From GCA-003244245 sp963823755 (GTDB lineage Bacteria; Actinomycetota; Actinomycetes; Mycobacteriales; Pseudonocardiaceae): a DNA stretch of 64,000 bases. The DNA lies in contig CAWGMP010000005.1 of assembly GCA_963823755.1 (NCBI GenBank), positions 124,001-188,000 of the forward strand, read 5' to 3'. The notes under the pieces were generated by a model, which was not told the DNA's origin, did not search any database, and was given only the letters and a program-made list of their open reading frames with translations. The position numbers and the translations under genes were made by a program. Below, in pieces: positions 38,175-46,090 of the stretch. Numbering within the stretch: the first letter of the stretch is position 1; every line of letters begins with the position of its first letter.

Positions 38175-39607
38175 GACGCGCCTTTCCATTCAATCTTGAC
38201 GCTTGCAGGTTCGAAGTAGTACCCGCCCGGGCGACGACCGCGTGGTGCCGGTAGCAAGGTGACGGTCATCAACACGTCAATCACAGCCTTCCGCCTGCTC
38301 ACGGATGCCGCGTTCCACGCGGCCTGAACGTCGGCGGCGTCGGCGAACCCCGCCAACGGTGAGCCGGCCGCGGCGGTGGCCAGCGCGCCCTCGACCTCAG
38401 CAAGGCGCGCACGGATTCGCGCGGTGCCCTCGGCAAGCTGGGTTGCGGTGACCGCACCGTCGGCGAACAGCGCGGCCAGCTCCTCCATGCGCACCCGCAG
38501 TGCGGCGGCTTCAGTACCCAGCGCTGCGATGTCGACACCGGAGTCCGTGTGCAGCAGCAGCCGCGCGTCGGGCCGGCTCAATCGCTCCAACACGACACCG
38601 GTGATCAACTTGTCGACGGGCTCAGCGACACGTCCCAGGTGTGCCCCGGCCTTGCACCTGTAGACCGGCCGCCCCGCGTGGCTGTGACCACCGACGGTGG
38701 TGGCGGTGCGCACGGTCGTCCCATCGCGGCAGTACCCGCAAAGAAACAATCCGCTCCCCAGATACACCCGATCAGCGCTACGAGGGCGCCGCCGTCCCGG
38801 TTCCGACAGCAATAGCCGAACAGCGCGCCAAGTGTCTTCCGGAACGATTTCCGGCCACTGCGCCTTGGCCAGCTGCTCGCCCTCGTGCTCGATGACCGCC
38901 GCGTTGCGTGCCCGGATCAGTAAATGGTGCACGGCTATCGAGGTCCACTGCTTGCCCGTGGATGTGGTGATGCCTCGGCTGTTCCAGTCACGGGCCACCG
39001 ACCCGAGCGGCTCACCGTGCAGCACCCGCTGTGATGCGTCGAGCACCGCGGCAGCCTCAGCGGGCCGGACGGTCACACCATCGGCCTCATAGCCAAACGG
39101 GCGGCGCCCACCCCGGTACTTCCCGGCGCGCCCGGCTTGCAGTTTGGCGCCGCGTTGGCGTTCGATCATATGTTCGACCTCATATCGGGCCACTGCGCCG
39201 AGCTGGCGGGCCATTAATCGTCCGGATGGGGTGGCTAGGTCCAGGGGACCGGCTCTGGCGCAATGGGTTGGCACACCACGTGCATCGCATATTGCGATGT
39301 ATTCCTCCAGCTCTACGGGGCGGCGATGCAACCGATCGGTGTGCCACGCCAGCACCGCATCAACTCGCCCGGTCTTCAGGTCGGCGAGCAGCGCCTCGTA
39401 GCCTGGGCGGGGCTTACCGGAATACGCCGAAAGATCATTATCGGTGTGGACTGTGGTGACGGTCCAACCGAGCCGTGCGGCCAGCTCGCGGCAGTCAGCC
39501 TCTTGGCGTTCCACGCCAAGCCCAGCACCAGCTTTATCGCGCGAGATGCGGCAGTAGACGGCGGCAGCACGGTGCACGCGCCAACTATAACTGTCCCTAC
39601 TTGACAT
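38171..39607 (-). CDS. int: Large serine integrase
   Basis: 478 residues, intact. N-terminal catalytic domain with the nucleophile Ser22 in AAVYCRISRDKAG, then DNDLSAYSGKPRPGYEALLA, VLAWHTDRLHRRP and GRLMARQLGAVARYEVEHMI. A recombinase domain follows (RAGKYRGGRRPFGYEADGVT), then a zinc ribbon CGYCRDGT with a second Cys-x4-His pair (CKAGAH) and a coiled-coil (MEELAALFADGAVTATQL). ATG 39607 is only 6 bp from the right att core and overlaps the truncated yifB frame. This is the arrangement expected of an integrase adjacent to attP. It catalyses attP x attB exchange without host factors. Confidence 0.95.
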   Translation of the reverse strand: MSSRDSYSWRVHRAAAVYCRISRDKAGAGLGVERQEADCRELAARLGWTVTTVHTDNDLSAYSGKPRPGYEALLADLKTGRVDAVLAWHTDRLHRRPVELEEYIAICDARGVPTHCARAGPLDLATPSGRLMARQLGAVARYEVEHMIERQRGAKLQAGRAGKYRGGRRPFGYEADGVTVRPAEAAAVLDASQRVLHGEPLGSVARDWNSRGITTSTGKQWTSIAVHHLLIRARNAAVIEHEGEQLAKAQWPEIVPEDTWRAVRLLLSEPGRRRPRSADRVYLGSGLFLCGYCRDGTTVRTATTVGGHSHAGRPVYRCKAGAHLGRVAEPVDKLITGVVLERLSRPDARLLLHTDSGVDIAALGTEAAALRVRMEELAALFADGAVTATQLAEGTARIRARLAEVEGALATAAAGSPLAGFADAADVQAAWNAASVSRRKAVIDVLMTVTLLPAPRGRRPGGYYFEPASVKIEWKGAS

Positions 39608-39860
39608 ATGCTAGGTCGTAGCTGCTTCCACCCTTGGGCAGGGTGGCCGGAGACAACGCGAGGGTCATCCGGCGAGGTGGCCACCGCTCACCCGAGTTGA
39701 GCACCGCTGCCCGCACCCGGTCCCGCGCCTCGGACAAAGCGGTATCGGGCAGCCCGACCATCTGCAGCCCCGGCAAGCCCGGACCGATATGCGCCTCGAT
39801 CTCCACCAACATCCCGTCGACCCCGTGCAGCGCCACCGCCCAGGCGCTGGCCAGCGACAT
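39597..39860 (-). pseudogene. yifB: YifB/ComM N-terminal fragment
   Basis: Start ATG 39860 overlaps the yraN stop. Reads SLASAWAVALHGVDGMLVEI, GLPDTALSEARDRVRAAVLN and ALSPATLPKGGSSYDLA, the Lon-like N-terminal domain of YifB, then three foreign residues and TAG at 39597-39599. The remainder of the gene is at 17323-18591. The fragment's 3' end overlaps the first codons of int. Confidence 0.95.
39613..39617. other. Attachment site, right junction (core AGGTC)
   Basis: The host yifB sequence (minus strand ...AGCAGCTACGACCT) changes to element sequence (AGCATATGTCAAG) at this point. Predicted attB is GGAAGCAGCTAC-GACCT-CGCGCTGGCC, and attP joins the two element ends across the same GACCT. Confidence 0.88.
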
Positions 39861-40273
39861 CAGAACGCACCCTGGAGATGTTCCACCGTGACCGGCCCAT
39901 CTTGCGGACACAGCACCGCCAGCACGTCGAAGCGGATCTCGCACCAGCCAACCCGGTGCACCCGCAGCCACGCCGACGCAACCCGCCTGATCCGCGCTGC
40001 CTTCGCCGGGGTCACGCCCTCGGAGGGTTCCCCGTAGCCGGTCCACGACCGGGTCTTGACTTCGCAGACAACCAACCGCTCACCATCGGTTGCAACCAGA
40101 TCGACCTCGCCCTCCCGGCAACGCCAGTTGCGCGAGAGCACCACGAGTCCGGTGCCAGCCAGGTATTGCGCCGCCAGGTCCTCGCCACGCTTGCCCAACT
40201 CGTCGCTACGGCGGTCCGCCGCCTGCGCCATCGTCTCCATCTCGGCCTCCCATCCATCCACGATTTCAGCCAT
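39860..40273 (-). CDS. yraN: YraN family (UPF0102) putative endonuclease-like protein
   Basis: 137 residues from ATG 40273. PD-(D/E)xK-like fold: LGKRGEDLAAQYLAGTGLVV, GEVDLVATDGERLVVCEVKT (Asp and Glu-x-Lys positions). The molecular role is not established. Its stop overlaps the yifB ATG, the conserved yraN-yifB pair. Because yifB is interrupted, yraN and its promoter now lead straight into the integrase gene. Confidence 0.9.
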   Translation of the reverse strand: MAEIVDGWEAEMETMAQAADRRSDELGKRGEDLAAQYLAGTGLVVLSRNWRCREGEVDLVATDGERLVVCEVKTRSWTGYGEPSEGVTPAKAARIRRVASAWLRVHRVGWCEIRFDVLAVLCPQDGPVTVEHLQGAF

Positions 40274-40635
40274 GAGGCTGCCGGGCCGGGGCGACATGGG
40301 CGATGCAGCGCTGGCAGATCTGTGGACAACAGGGCGGGTGTGGATAAGTTGGGTGCGCCGAGCGGGCGGTGTGTGCGTGCTGTCAGAGCTGTGTGCTAGC
40401 AATTGGTCTGCGGACTGCGAGCAACGACGACCACCGAGAGATTCACCGTTTCCGGGGCCGCGATGCGGCCCGGATTTGCTCGATCCTGAGCAAGCTGAAG
40501 GTCTCTTCGCAGCTTGAGGCTGTTGCGCTGGCGCGACAGCACCACGGATACGCGGTATCAAGGCAGATGAACGACGGCTCTGTTCAGTCGACCTACCTCG
40601 CCGTCGAGACGCGCTACCTAAGGAGATTCAGGGCC
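40274..40635. promoter_or_regulatory. Divergent gap between yraN and the P450 gene
   Basis: 362 bp. It should hold the promoters of yraN-yifB and of the P450. A long frame continues upstream of the P450 start but has no P450 character. AGGAG at 40621-40625 is the P450 ribosome-binding site. No operator or other gene is seen. Confidence 0.45.
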
Positions 40636-41838
40636 ATGACCGAGACACTGGCGCAGGCGCCGTTCAGCATCACCGACGGTCCGCAGCGCCGCGCCAGGTA
40701 CGCGGAGCTCGCCGCGACCGCGCCGGTGCACCGCATCGCGCTGCCCACTGGGCAGCCGGCTTGGCTGATCACCGGTTACGACGAGGTGCGCAGCGCTCTG
40801 CATGACCCACGACTGGTCAAGAGCGAGGCGGCGCTGGCGATGCTATCCGGGGACCGGCTGTCGCTCGATGCGCTCGCGACGATGGGTAGCCACATGCTCA
40901 ACCGCAATCCACCTGATCACACCCGGCTACGCCGGCTGGTCACCGCCGCTTTCACCCGCCGCCGTATCGAGCAACTCGCGCCGCGAATCCAGGAGATCAC
41001 CAACGACTTGCTCAACACGATAGGCAACGAGGCGAAGACCGACCTGATCGACTCGTTTGCGCTCCCCCTGCCGGTCACCGTGATCTGCGAGCTGATCGGC
41101 GTGCCGACCGATCAACGCATGGAGTTTCACGACTGGTCTAACACGATATTGGCTGGCGCATTGGGCGCCCCGGACGCGTACCACTCAGCTACGAATGCGA
41201 TGGTGCGATACCTGCAAAAACTGGTCGAGATCAAGCGCACCACCCCTGCCGATGACCTGATCTCGGCACTGGTGGCGGTCCGCGACGGCGGGGACCGGCT
41301 GTCCCAGGAGGAGCTCACCTCGATGGTCTTCCTGATCCTCATCGCCGGCCACGAAACCACGGTCAATTTGATCGGCAATGGGGTGGTCGCACTGCTCACC
41401 CACCCTGAGCAGCTGACGCTGCTGCGTGCACAACCCGACCGGCTACCGGCGGCGGTCGAGGAACTGCTGCGCTTCGACGGTCCCCTGCAGGTGGCGACCT
41501 CCCGCTTTACCGCTGAGCCGGTGGACATCGGCGGCGTCACCATTCCCTGTGGCGAGATTGTGATCGCCGGTCTGCTCGCTGCCAACCGCGACCCAGGGTG
41601 CCACGCCCAACCCGACGTGCTGGACATCACCCGCAGTGACAATCCGCATCTGGCCTTCGGCCACGGCATCCACCACTGCCTCGGAGCACCACTGGCCCGG
41701 CTGGAAGGTCGGATCGCACTAGGCACCCTGCTAGCCCGCTTTCCCCGGCTGGGGCTCGCAGTGCCTGCCGAGCAGCTGACCTGGCGGCCTGGTGTGCTCA
41801 TCAACGGCTTGGACGCGCTCCCCGTGATCCTGCACTGA
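40636..41838 (+). CDS. Cytochrome P450
   Basis: 400 residues from ATG 40636 with AGGAG 11 bases upstream. I-helix oxygen-activation motif LILIAGHETTVN, ExxR in EELLRF, and heme loop FGHGIHHCLGAPLARLE with the ligand Cys. The length and motifs fit bacterial class I P450s of CYP107-like type; substrate unknown, possibly secondary metabolism. There is no ferredoxin gene beside it, so redox partners must be elsewhere. It is an opposite-strand accessory gene set between yraN and the DUF2469 gene. Confidence 0.95.
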   Translation: MTETLAQAPFSITDGPQRRARYAELAATAPVHRIALPTGQPAWLITGYDEVRSALHDPRLVKSEAALAMLSGDRLSLDALATMGSHMLNRNPPDHTRLRRLVTAAFTRRRIEQLAPRIQEITNDLLNTIGNEAKTDLIDSFALPLPVTVICELIGVPTDQRMEFHDWSNTILAGALGAPDAYHSATNAMVRYLQKLVEIKRTTPADDLISALVAVRDGGDRLSQEELTSMVFLILIAGHETTVNLIGNGVVALLTHPEQLTLLRAQPDRLPAAVEELLRFDGPLQVATSRFTAEPVDIGGVTIPCGEIVIAGLLAANRDPGCHAQPDVLDITRSDNPHLAFGHGIHHCLGAPLARLEGRIALGTLLARFPRLGLAVPAEQLTWRPGVLINGLDALPVILH

Positions 41839-41865
41839 CGAGCTGCTCCCATCCACCGACCGCGG

Positions 41866-42189
41866 TCAGCTACCGAACGGCCCACCTTCGGGCAATCTCA
41901 GGTCTGGTTTATCGACCTCTTCGATGTTGACATCCTTGAACGTGAGCACTCGGACGTTCTTGACAAAGCGAGCCGGCCGGTACATGTCCCACACCCAGGC
42001 ATCGGACATCCGCACCTCGAAGTACACCTCGCCGTCGGCATTGCGAGCCTGTACATCCACCGCGTTGGCCAGATAGAAGCGCCGCTCGGTCTCCACGACA
42101 TAAGCAAACTGACCGACGACGTCGCGGTACTCCTTGTAGAGCGACAGCTCCATCTCGGTCTCGTACTTCTCGAGATCCTCGGCGCTCAT
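41866..42189 (-). CDS. DUF2469 family protein
   Basis: 107 residues; begins MSAEDLEKYETEMELSLYKE and contains YVVETERRFYLANAVDVQ and VWDMYRPARFVKNVRV. A very conserved actinobacterial protein always near rnhB; function unknown. Acidic N-terminal helix, no membrane segment. Confidence 0.9.
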   Translation of the reverse strand: MSAEDLEKYETEMELSLYKEYRDVVGQFAYVVETERRFYLANAVDVQARNADGEVYFEVRMSDAWVWDMYRPARFVKNVRVLTFKDVNIEEVDKPDLRLPEGGPFGS

Positions 42190-42261
42190 CGACGGCCCAT
42201 CAGTCGCTTCATCGGGTACTGGCTCCTCCTGCTCGTGCCGTTGGCATGGTCCACGATCTCC

Positions 42262-43035
42262 CTATTCTGGACCACCACTGGCCCCCACCACCGACCCCGC
42301 TATCGGCAATGGTCCCGCCCGTGCCGTCCTGCGCGGTGGTGCGGCCAGGCTGTGTAGACGCCCCGCCAGGGCGACGTTGACGTAGCTGAACCGGTGTTCG
42401 GCGCATGGGCCATGAGCCACCAGCGCTGCGTTGTGCTCCGCCGTGCAGTAGCCCTTGTGCTCGCTGAAGCCGTACCACGGCACCTGCTCGTGCAAGTGTC
42501 CCATGATGCGGTCACGGGTCACCTTGGCCAGCACCGAGGCCGCCGCCACGCAGGCCGCAGCCCGATCCCCGCCGATCACCGCCATGTTCGGGGCGGTCAA
42601 GCCGGGCACTCGGAACCCGTCGGTGAGCACGTAACCTGGGTGTACCGCGAGGCTGGCGACGGCGCGACGCATGCCCTCCAGATTGGCCACATGCACGCCC
42701 AACTCATCGATCTCGTCAGGTGGGATCACCACCACGCTCCGAGCCACCGACCTCATAGTGATCAGGTCATGGTAATGCTCCCGACGCGCCGCGCTGAGCA
42801 GCTTGGAATCCGTGAGCCCCTCCAGCGCCACCGAGTCGGCAGGCCGCAGGACGCACGCTGCCACCACCAGCGGCCCGGCGCAGGCCCCTCGACCGGCCTC
42901 GTCCACCCCAGCGACCGGGCCCAAGCCCTTGCGGTGCAGAGCAGCCTGCAGAGACCACGTGCCGCCGTCTCGGCGCACCACTGCCCTCGGCGGCCGCGGC
43001 AGAGCCCGGTGGATGCTGCGTGCGATAGCCGGCAC
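42262..43035 (-). CDS. rnhB: Ribonuclease HII
   Basis: 257 residues from GTG 43035, 5 bp after the lepB stop. Catalytic acidic residues in VAGVDEAGRGACAGPLVVAA (Asp-Glu), then LTDSKLLS, and the later Asp in the VLTDGF and VTRDRIM regions. Removes ribonucleotides and RNA primers from DNA. The C-terminal Ala/Pro-rich tail of about 30 residues is extra. Confidence 0.94.
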   Translation of the reverse strand: MPAIARSIHRALPRPPRAVVRRDGGTWSLQAALHRKGLGPVAGVDEAGRGACAGPLVVAACVLRPADSVALEGLTDSKLLSAARREHYHDLITMRSVARSVVVIPPDEIDELGVHVANLEGMRRAVASLAVHPGYVLTDGFRVPGLTAPNMAVIGGDRAAACVAAASVLAKVTRDRIMGHLHEQVPWYGFSEHKGYCTAEHNAALVAHGPCAEHRFSYVNVALAGRLHSLAAPPRRTARAGPLPIAGSVVGASGGPE

Positions 43036-43040
43036 GGTCG

Positions 43041-43943
43041 TCAGCCACGCCTCCGAGTGACCACCCGCTCCCGCAACACCCGACCGCCTTGCAGTACCGG
43101 CCAGCTCAGAACCAGGCCAGCGCCTAACGGAAGGCCAGCCGGCCAAGGAGACCTGGCAGGCATGGGCGCACCGAGCGCCTTGGCAGACTGCGGATCAGGG
43201 TCGGAGATGCCTTGCCACCGCGACAGCGGGAGCACGATGATGCGGGCCTTGCCGATGACGTTGCTCAGCGGTACCGTGCCCGAACGCTGGTCTGCGACGT
43301 GGCGCCGCGAGTCCGCACTGTTGTTCCGGTTGTCACCCATCATCCAGAGGTTTCCTGGGGGCACCGTGACTGGGCCGAACTCCTCCTGGGGCTCATGTCC
43401 GATGAAGGCGGCATAGGGCTCGGTCAGCGTGGTGCCGTCGACCATGACCCGGTTCTGCTTATCGCAACATTGCACGGTCTGACCACCCACTGCGACGACC
43501 CGCTTGACGAAGTCTCGCTCGTCCGGCGGGGCGAGGCCGATCAGCGAGCCGGCCTGCTGGAACCCGCGGACGAACACATTGCTCGACAACTGACTGACGA
43601 ACTCACTGCCCCAGGAGTCGGTTCCGCGGAAAACCACCACGTCGCCCGGTCGTGGATCACGGAACCGGAAGGTCAGCTTGTCGACCAGCACCCGATCGTT
43701 GGTACAGCCCGTGCAGCCGTGCAGGGTGGGCTCCATCGACGCCGAGGGGATCACATACACCCGAGCCAAAAAGGTCTGGATCAAAAAGGTGAGCGCTAAC
43801 GCCGTGAGCACCAGGATCGGCAGCTCGCGCCAGAACGAACCCTGCTTCCGCTTGGACAGACGATGCCGGTGCACACGACGGCCACGGGGATCCCCGGGAT
43901 CGTCGCCACGGGCGGGTTCGGTGAAGCGAGCCAGGTTGGCCAC
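43041..43943 (-). CDS. lepB: Signal peptidase I
   Basis: 300 residues from GTG 43943. Short cytosolic start, then the membrane anchor ELPILVLTALALTFLIQTFL. The catalytic Ser is in VIPSASMEPTL and the general base Lys in DFVKRVVAVGG; MMGDNRNNSADSR is the box E signature. After the catalytic domain come additional C-terminal residues with a hydrophobic part (PAGLPLGAGLVLSW). Removes signal peptides from exported proteins. Confidence 0.95.
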   Translation of the reverse strand: MANLARFTEPARGDDPGDPRGRRVHRHRLSKRKQGSFWRELPILVLTALALTFLIQTFLARVYVIPSASMEPTLHGCTGCTNDRVLVDKLTFRFRDPRPGDVVVFRGTDSWGSEFVSQLSSNVFVRGFQQAGSLIGLAPPDERDFVKRVVAVGGQTVQCCDKQNRVMVDGTTLTEPYAAFIGHEPQEEFGPVTVPPGNLWMMGDNRNNSADSRRHVADQRSGTVPLSNVIGKARIIVLPLSRWQGISDPDPQSAKALGAPMPARSPWPAGLPLGAGLVLSWPVLQGGRVLRERVVTRRRG

Positions 43944-43979
43944 GTCCCCAGGCTATCGACAGACGGCCGGTGCGTGGGA

Positions 43980-44339
43980 TCAGGACGCAGACGGGGCCGC
44001 CCGCTTCTCCTTGATCTTGGCAGCTTTACCCCGGAGGTCACGAAGGTAGTACAGCTTGGCACGCCGCACATCACCGCGAGTGACGACCTCGATAGTGGCG
44101 ATGTTCGGGGTGTGCACCGGGAAGGTGCGCTCCACACCTACGCCGAAAGACACCTTACGTACGGTGAAGGTCTCCCGAACTCCCCCGCCCTGACGGCGGA
44201 TGACCGCACCTTGGAACACCTGCACCCGCTGTCGCGAACCCTCGATGACACGGACATGCACCTTGAGCGTGTCACCGGGCCGGAAGTCAGGGATGTCGGA
44301 CCGCAGCGACTTCGCGTCCAGGGCGTCCAGGGTGTTCAT
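43980..44339 (-). CDS. rplS: 50S ribosomal protein L19
   Basis: 119 residues from ATG 44339. Signatures FRPGDTLKVHVRVIEGSRQR, FQGAVIRRQGGG and RRAKLYYLRDLRGKAAKIKE. The upstream in-frame codons were rejected because the family starts at this methionine. The 176-bp gap to trmD probably holds its own promoter. Confidence 0.97.
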   Translation of the reverse strand: MNTLDALDAKSLRSDIPDFRPGDTLKVHVRVIEGSRQRVQVFQGAVIRRQGGGVRETFTVRKVSFGVGVERTFPVHTPNIATIEVVTRGDVRRAKLYYLRDLRGKAAKIKEKRAAPSAS

Positions 44340-44515
44340 CGGGAATCCGTCCTCATCATCGGGTGCTGTGCACAGTCTGCGGCGCCCTCGGGGGCGCGAA
44401 CAGCGGTGTTGGTGGTGGCGGGGCCCTCCGCCATGGGGCAGTCCCTGCCTTGCTCCGCTGCAGCAACCGGACCAGTGTGCCAGAGGCAACCGACTACGAC
44501 GAAACCGGGCAGTAG

Positions 44516-45268
44516 CTATTCGGGCGGCGTGGTGAGTCTCTCGAGCAGCGCGCGGTCCGCGCCATCCAACGCTCCCGGTGGCAGTGCAGCCAACAGGTCG
44601 GGACGCCGCGCCGCGGTGCGCTCCACCGCGCGGTCCCGACGCCAGCGGGCAATCGCGGCGTGATTGCCCGAACGGAGTACGGCAGGGACCTCCCGGCCCC
44701 GCCACACCTCGGGGCGGGTATAGCAGGGCCCCTCCAGGAGACCCTCGGAGAACGAGTCCTGCGTCGCCGAGGCGGGGTTGCCCAGCACACCGGGCAGCAA
44801 CCGGACGATCGCCTCGACCATCACCAGCACCGCCACCTCACCCCCGACGAGCACGTAGTCACCGATCGAGATCTCGTCGACGATCACCCGGTCGGCCGCA
44901 TCGTCCACCACCCGCTGGTCGATGCCCTCGTAACGGCCGCAGGCGAAAACGAGACGCGGTTGCACAGCCATCTCGGTAGCCGACTGCTGGGTGAATGGGC
45001 GTCCGGCGGGGCTGGGCACCACCAACCGTGGCGGCGGCTCTCCGGTGAGTACCTCGTCCAGCGCCGCGCCCCAGACATCGGGGCGCATCACCATGCCGGG
45101 TCCACCGCCGTAGGGTGAGTCGTCCACCGACCGGTGCACATCGTGGGTCCAATCACGCAGGTCATGCACCGTGAAGGCGATCAGATTCCGCTCGATGGCC
45201 CGGCCGAGCAGCCCCTCCCTGGCCGGGGCCAGATACTCAGGAAAAATAGTCACAACCTGAATCAACAC
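44516..45268 (-). CDS. trmD: tRNA (guanine37-N1)-methyltransferase
   Basis: 250 residues, SPOUT fold with a C-terminal trefoil knot. Start IQVVTIFPEYLAPAREGLLG, then VDDSPYGGGPGMVMRPD, CGRYEGIDQRV and ISIGDYVLVGGEVAVLVM. Prevents frameshifting by forming m1G37. GTG 45268 lies 11 bp after the rimM stop. Confidence 0.96.
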   Translation of the reverse strand: MLIQVVTIFPEYLAPAREGLLGRAIERNLIAFTVHDLRDWTHDVHRSVDDSPYGGGPGMVMRPDVWGAALDEVLTGEPPPRLVVPSPAGRPFTQQSATEMAVQPRLVFACGRYEGIDQRVVDDAADRVIVDEISIGDYVLVGGEVAVLVMVEAIVRLLPGVLGNPASATQDSFSEGLLEGPCYTRPEVWRGREVPAVLRSGNHAAIARWRRDRAVERTAARRPDLLAALPPGALDGADRALLERLTTPPE

Positions 45269-45279
45269 AGCGCAAGGCC

Positions 45280-45783
45280 TCAGTCGAGCAGCCCGACGGG
45301 TGGGTCGAGCACCACTCGGCCACCAGCCAGGTCCACTTCGGGCACGATCGCTCGCACGAAGGGCACCAGCGCCTCGCCGTGCTCGGTCTCCAACACCAGC
45401 AGGTCACTGGCCGGGGCGTGGATTACCTCACGCACTGTGCCCAGCGTCGCACCATCGGGCCCCACGGCGGCCAGACCCTCGAGCTGATGGTCGTAAAACT
45501 CGTCGGGATCGTCCAAGTCGGGCAACTCGGTGACCTCTACGGTCAACACCAGACCACGTAGTTGCGCTGCCGCATCTCGATCGGCCACCCCGGCAAATCG
45601 GACGAGCAGGGCGCCGCTGTGTGGACGAGCGGCGTCCACCGTGAGCGTTCGCCCAGCGCCGACGCCGAACTGCGTGCCTGCGGTGAACCGCTGCTCGGGG
45701 CAATCGGTGCGCACCTGCACCATGACCTCCCCACGGAGGCCGTGCGGCCTGCCGACCCGGCCGACCACCCTCTTGGTTTCCAC
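45280..45783 (-). CDS. rimM: 16S rRNA processing protein RimM
   Basis: 167 residues from GTG 45783 so that VVGRVGRPHGLRGEV follows almost at once, as in the family. The PRC-barrel second domain includes DPDEFYDHQLEGL and VPFVRAIVPEVDL. An upstream start at 45873 would add 30 residues without similarity. Helps 30S maturation at the S19 site. Confidence 0.92.
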   Translation of the reverse strand: METKRVVGRVGRPHGLRGEVMVQVRTDCPEQRFTAGTQFGVGAGRTLTVDAARPHSGALLVRFAGVADRDAAAQLRGLVLTVEVTELPDLDDPDEFYDHQLEGLAAVGPDGATLGTVREVIHAPASDLLVLETEHGEALVPFVRAIVPEVDLAGGRVVLDPPVGLLD

Positions 45784-45850
45784 GCCCGTAGCGTCCCCGC
45801 GTTCAGCATCAGTTCCTGGCCGCACGGTCAACCGACACCAGCCATCGATG

Positions 45851-46090
45851 TCAGCGGTCGGTGTCGACGACATCAACACGAACCCCGCGCCCACCGAGAC
45901 CACTCATCACTGTTCGCAAAGCCGTAGCAGTGCGCCCACCCCGGCCGATGACCTTGCCCAGATCATCGGGGTGGACGTGCACTTCGAGGGTACGACCCCG
46001 CCGCGTGGTCACCAGCTGAACGCGCACATCGTCGGGGTTGTCGACGATGCCCCGCACGAGATGCTCGAGCGCGTCCGCCAGCATGCTCAC
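45851..46090 (-). CDS. khpA: KH-domain RNA-binding protein (KhpA)
   Basis: 79 residues from GTG 46090, which overlaps the rpsP stop. Start LADALEHLVRGIVDNPDDVR and KH core DLGKVIGRGGRTATALRTVM with the GxxG loop. In other bacteria KhpA partners KhpB in small-RNA and division-related regulation. An ATG at 46084 is an alternative start. Confidence 0.92.
   Translation of the reverse strand: MSMLADALEHLVRGIVDNPDDVRVQLVTTRRGRTLEVHVHPDDLGKVIGRGGRTATALRTVMSGLGGRGVRVDVVDTDR

Larger units (their letters stand above)
18587..39617. mobile_element. About 21.0-kb integrative element in yifB (satellite-like; serine integrase, primase-helicase, iterons, defence cargo)
   Basis: Bounded by the AGGTC cores. 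Order from the right: integrase (38171-39607), zinc-finger protein, two small genes, prim-pol/P4-type helicase, iteron array, XRE-TPR regulator, four-gene small cluster; then, on the plus strand, type III restriction-modification; then a second serine recombinase, an XRE gene and the TIR-nSTAND-WD40 gene up to the left end. No capsid, portal, terminase, relaxase or FtsK/TraB-like gene was seen. It could be a phage satellite or a reduced replicating integrative element. Most large genes are disrupted; the integrase is intact. Confidence 0.85.

Noticed and set aside
18587..39617. Integration in a tRNA gene by a tyrosine integrase
   Set aside because: Neither border contains a tRNA, the target is yifB, and the border integrase has a catalytic serine domain. 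XerC at 15131 is the host housekeeping enzyme.
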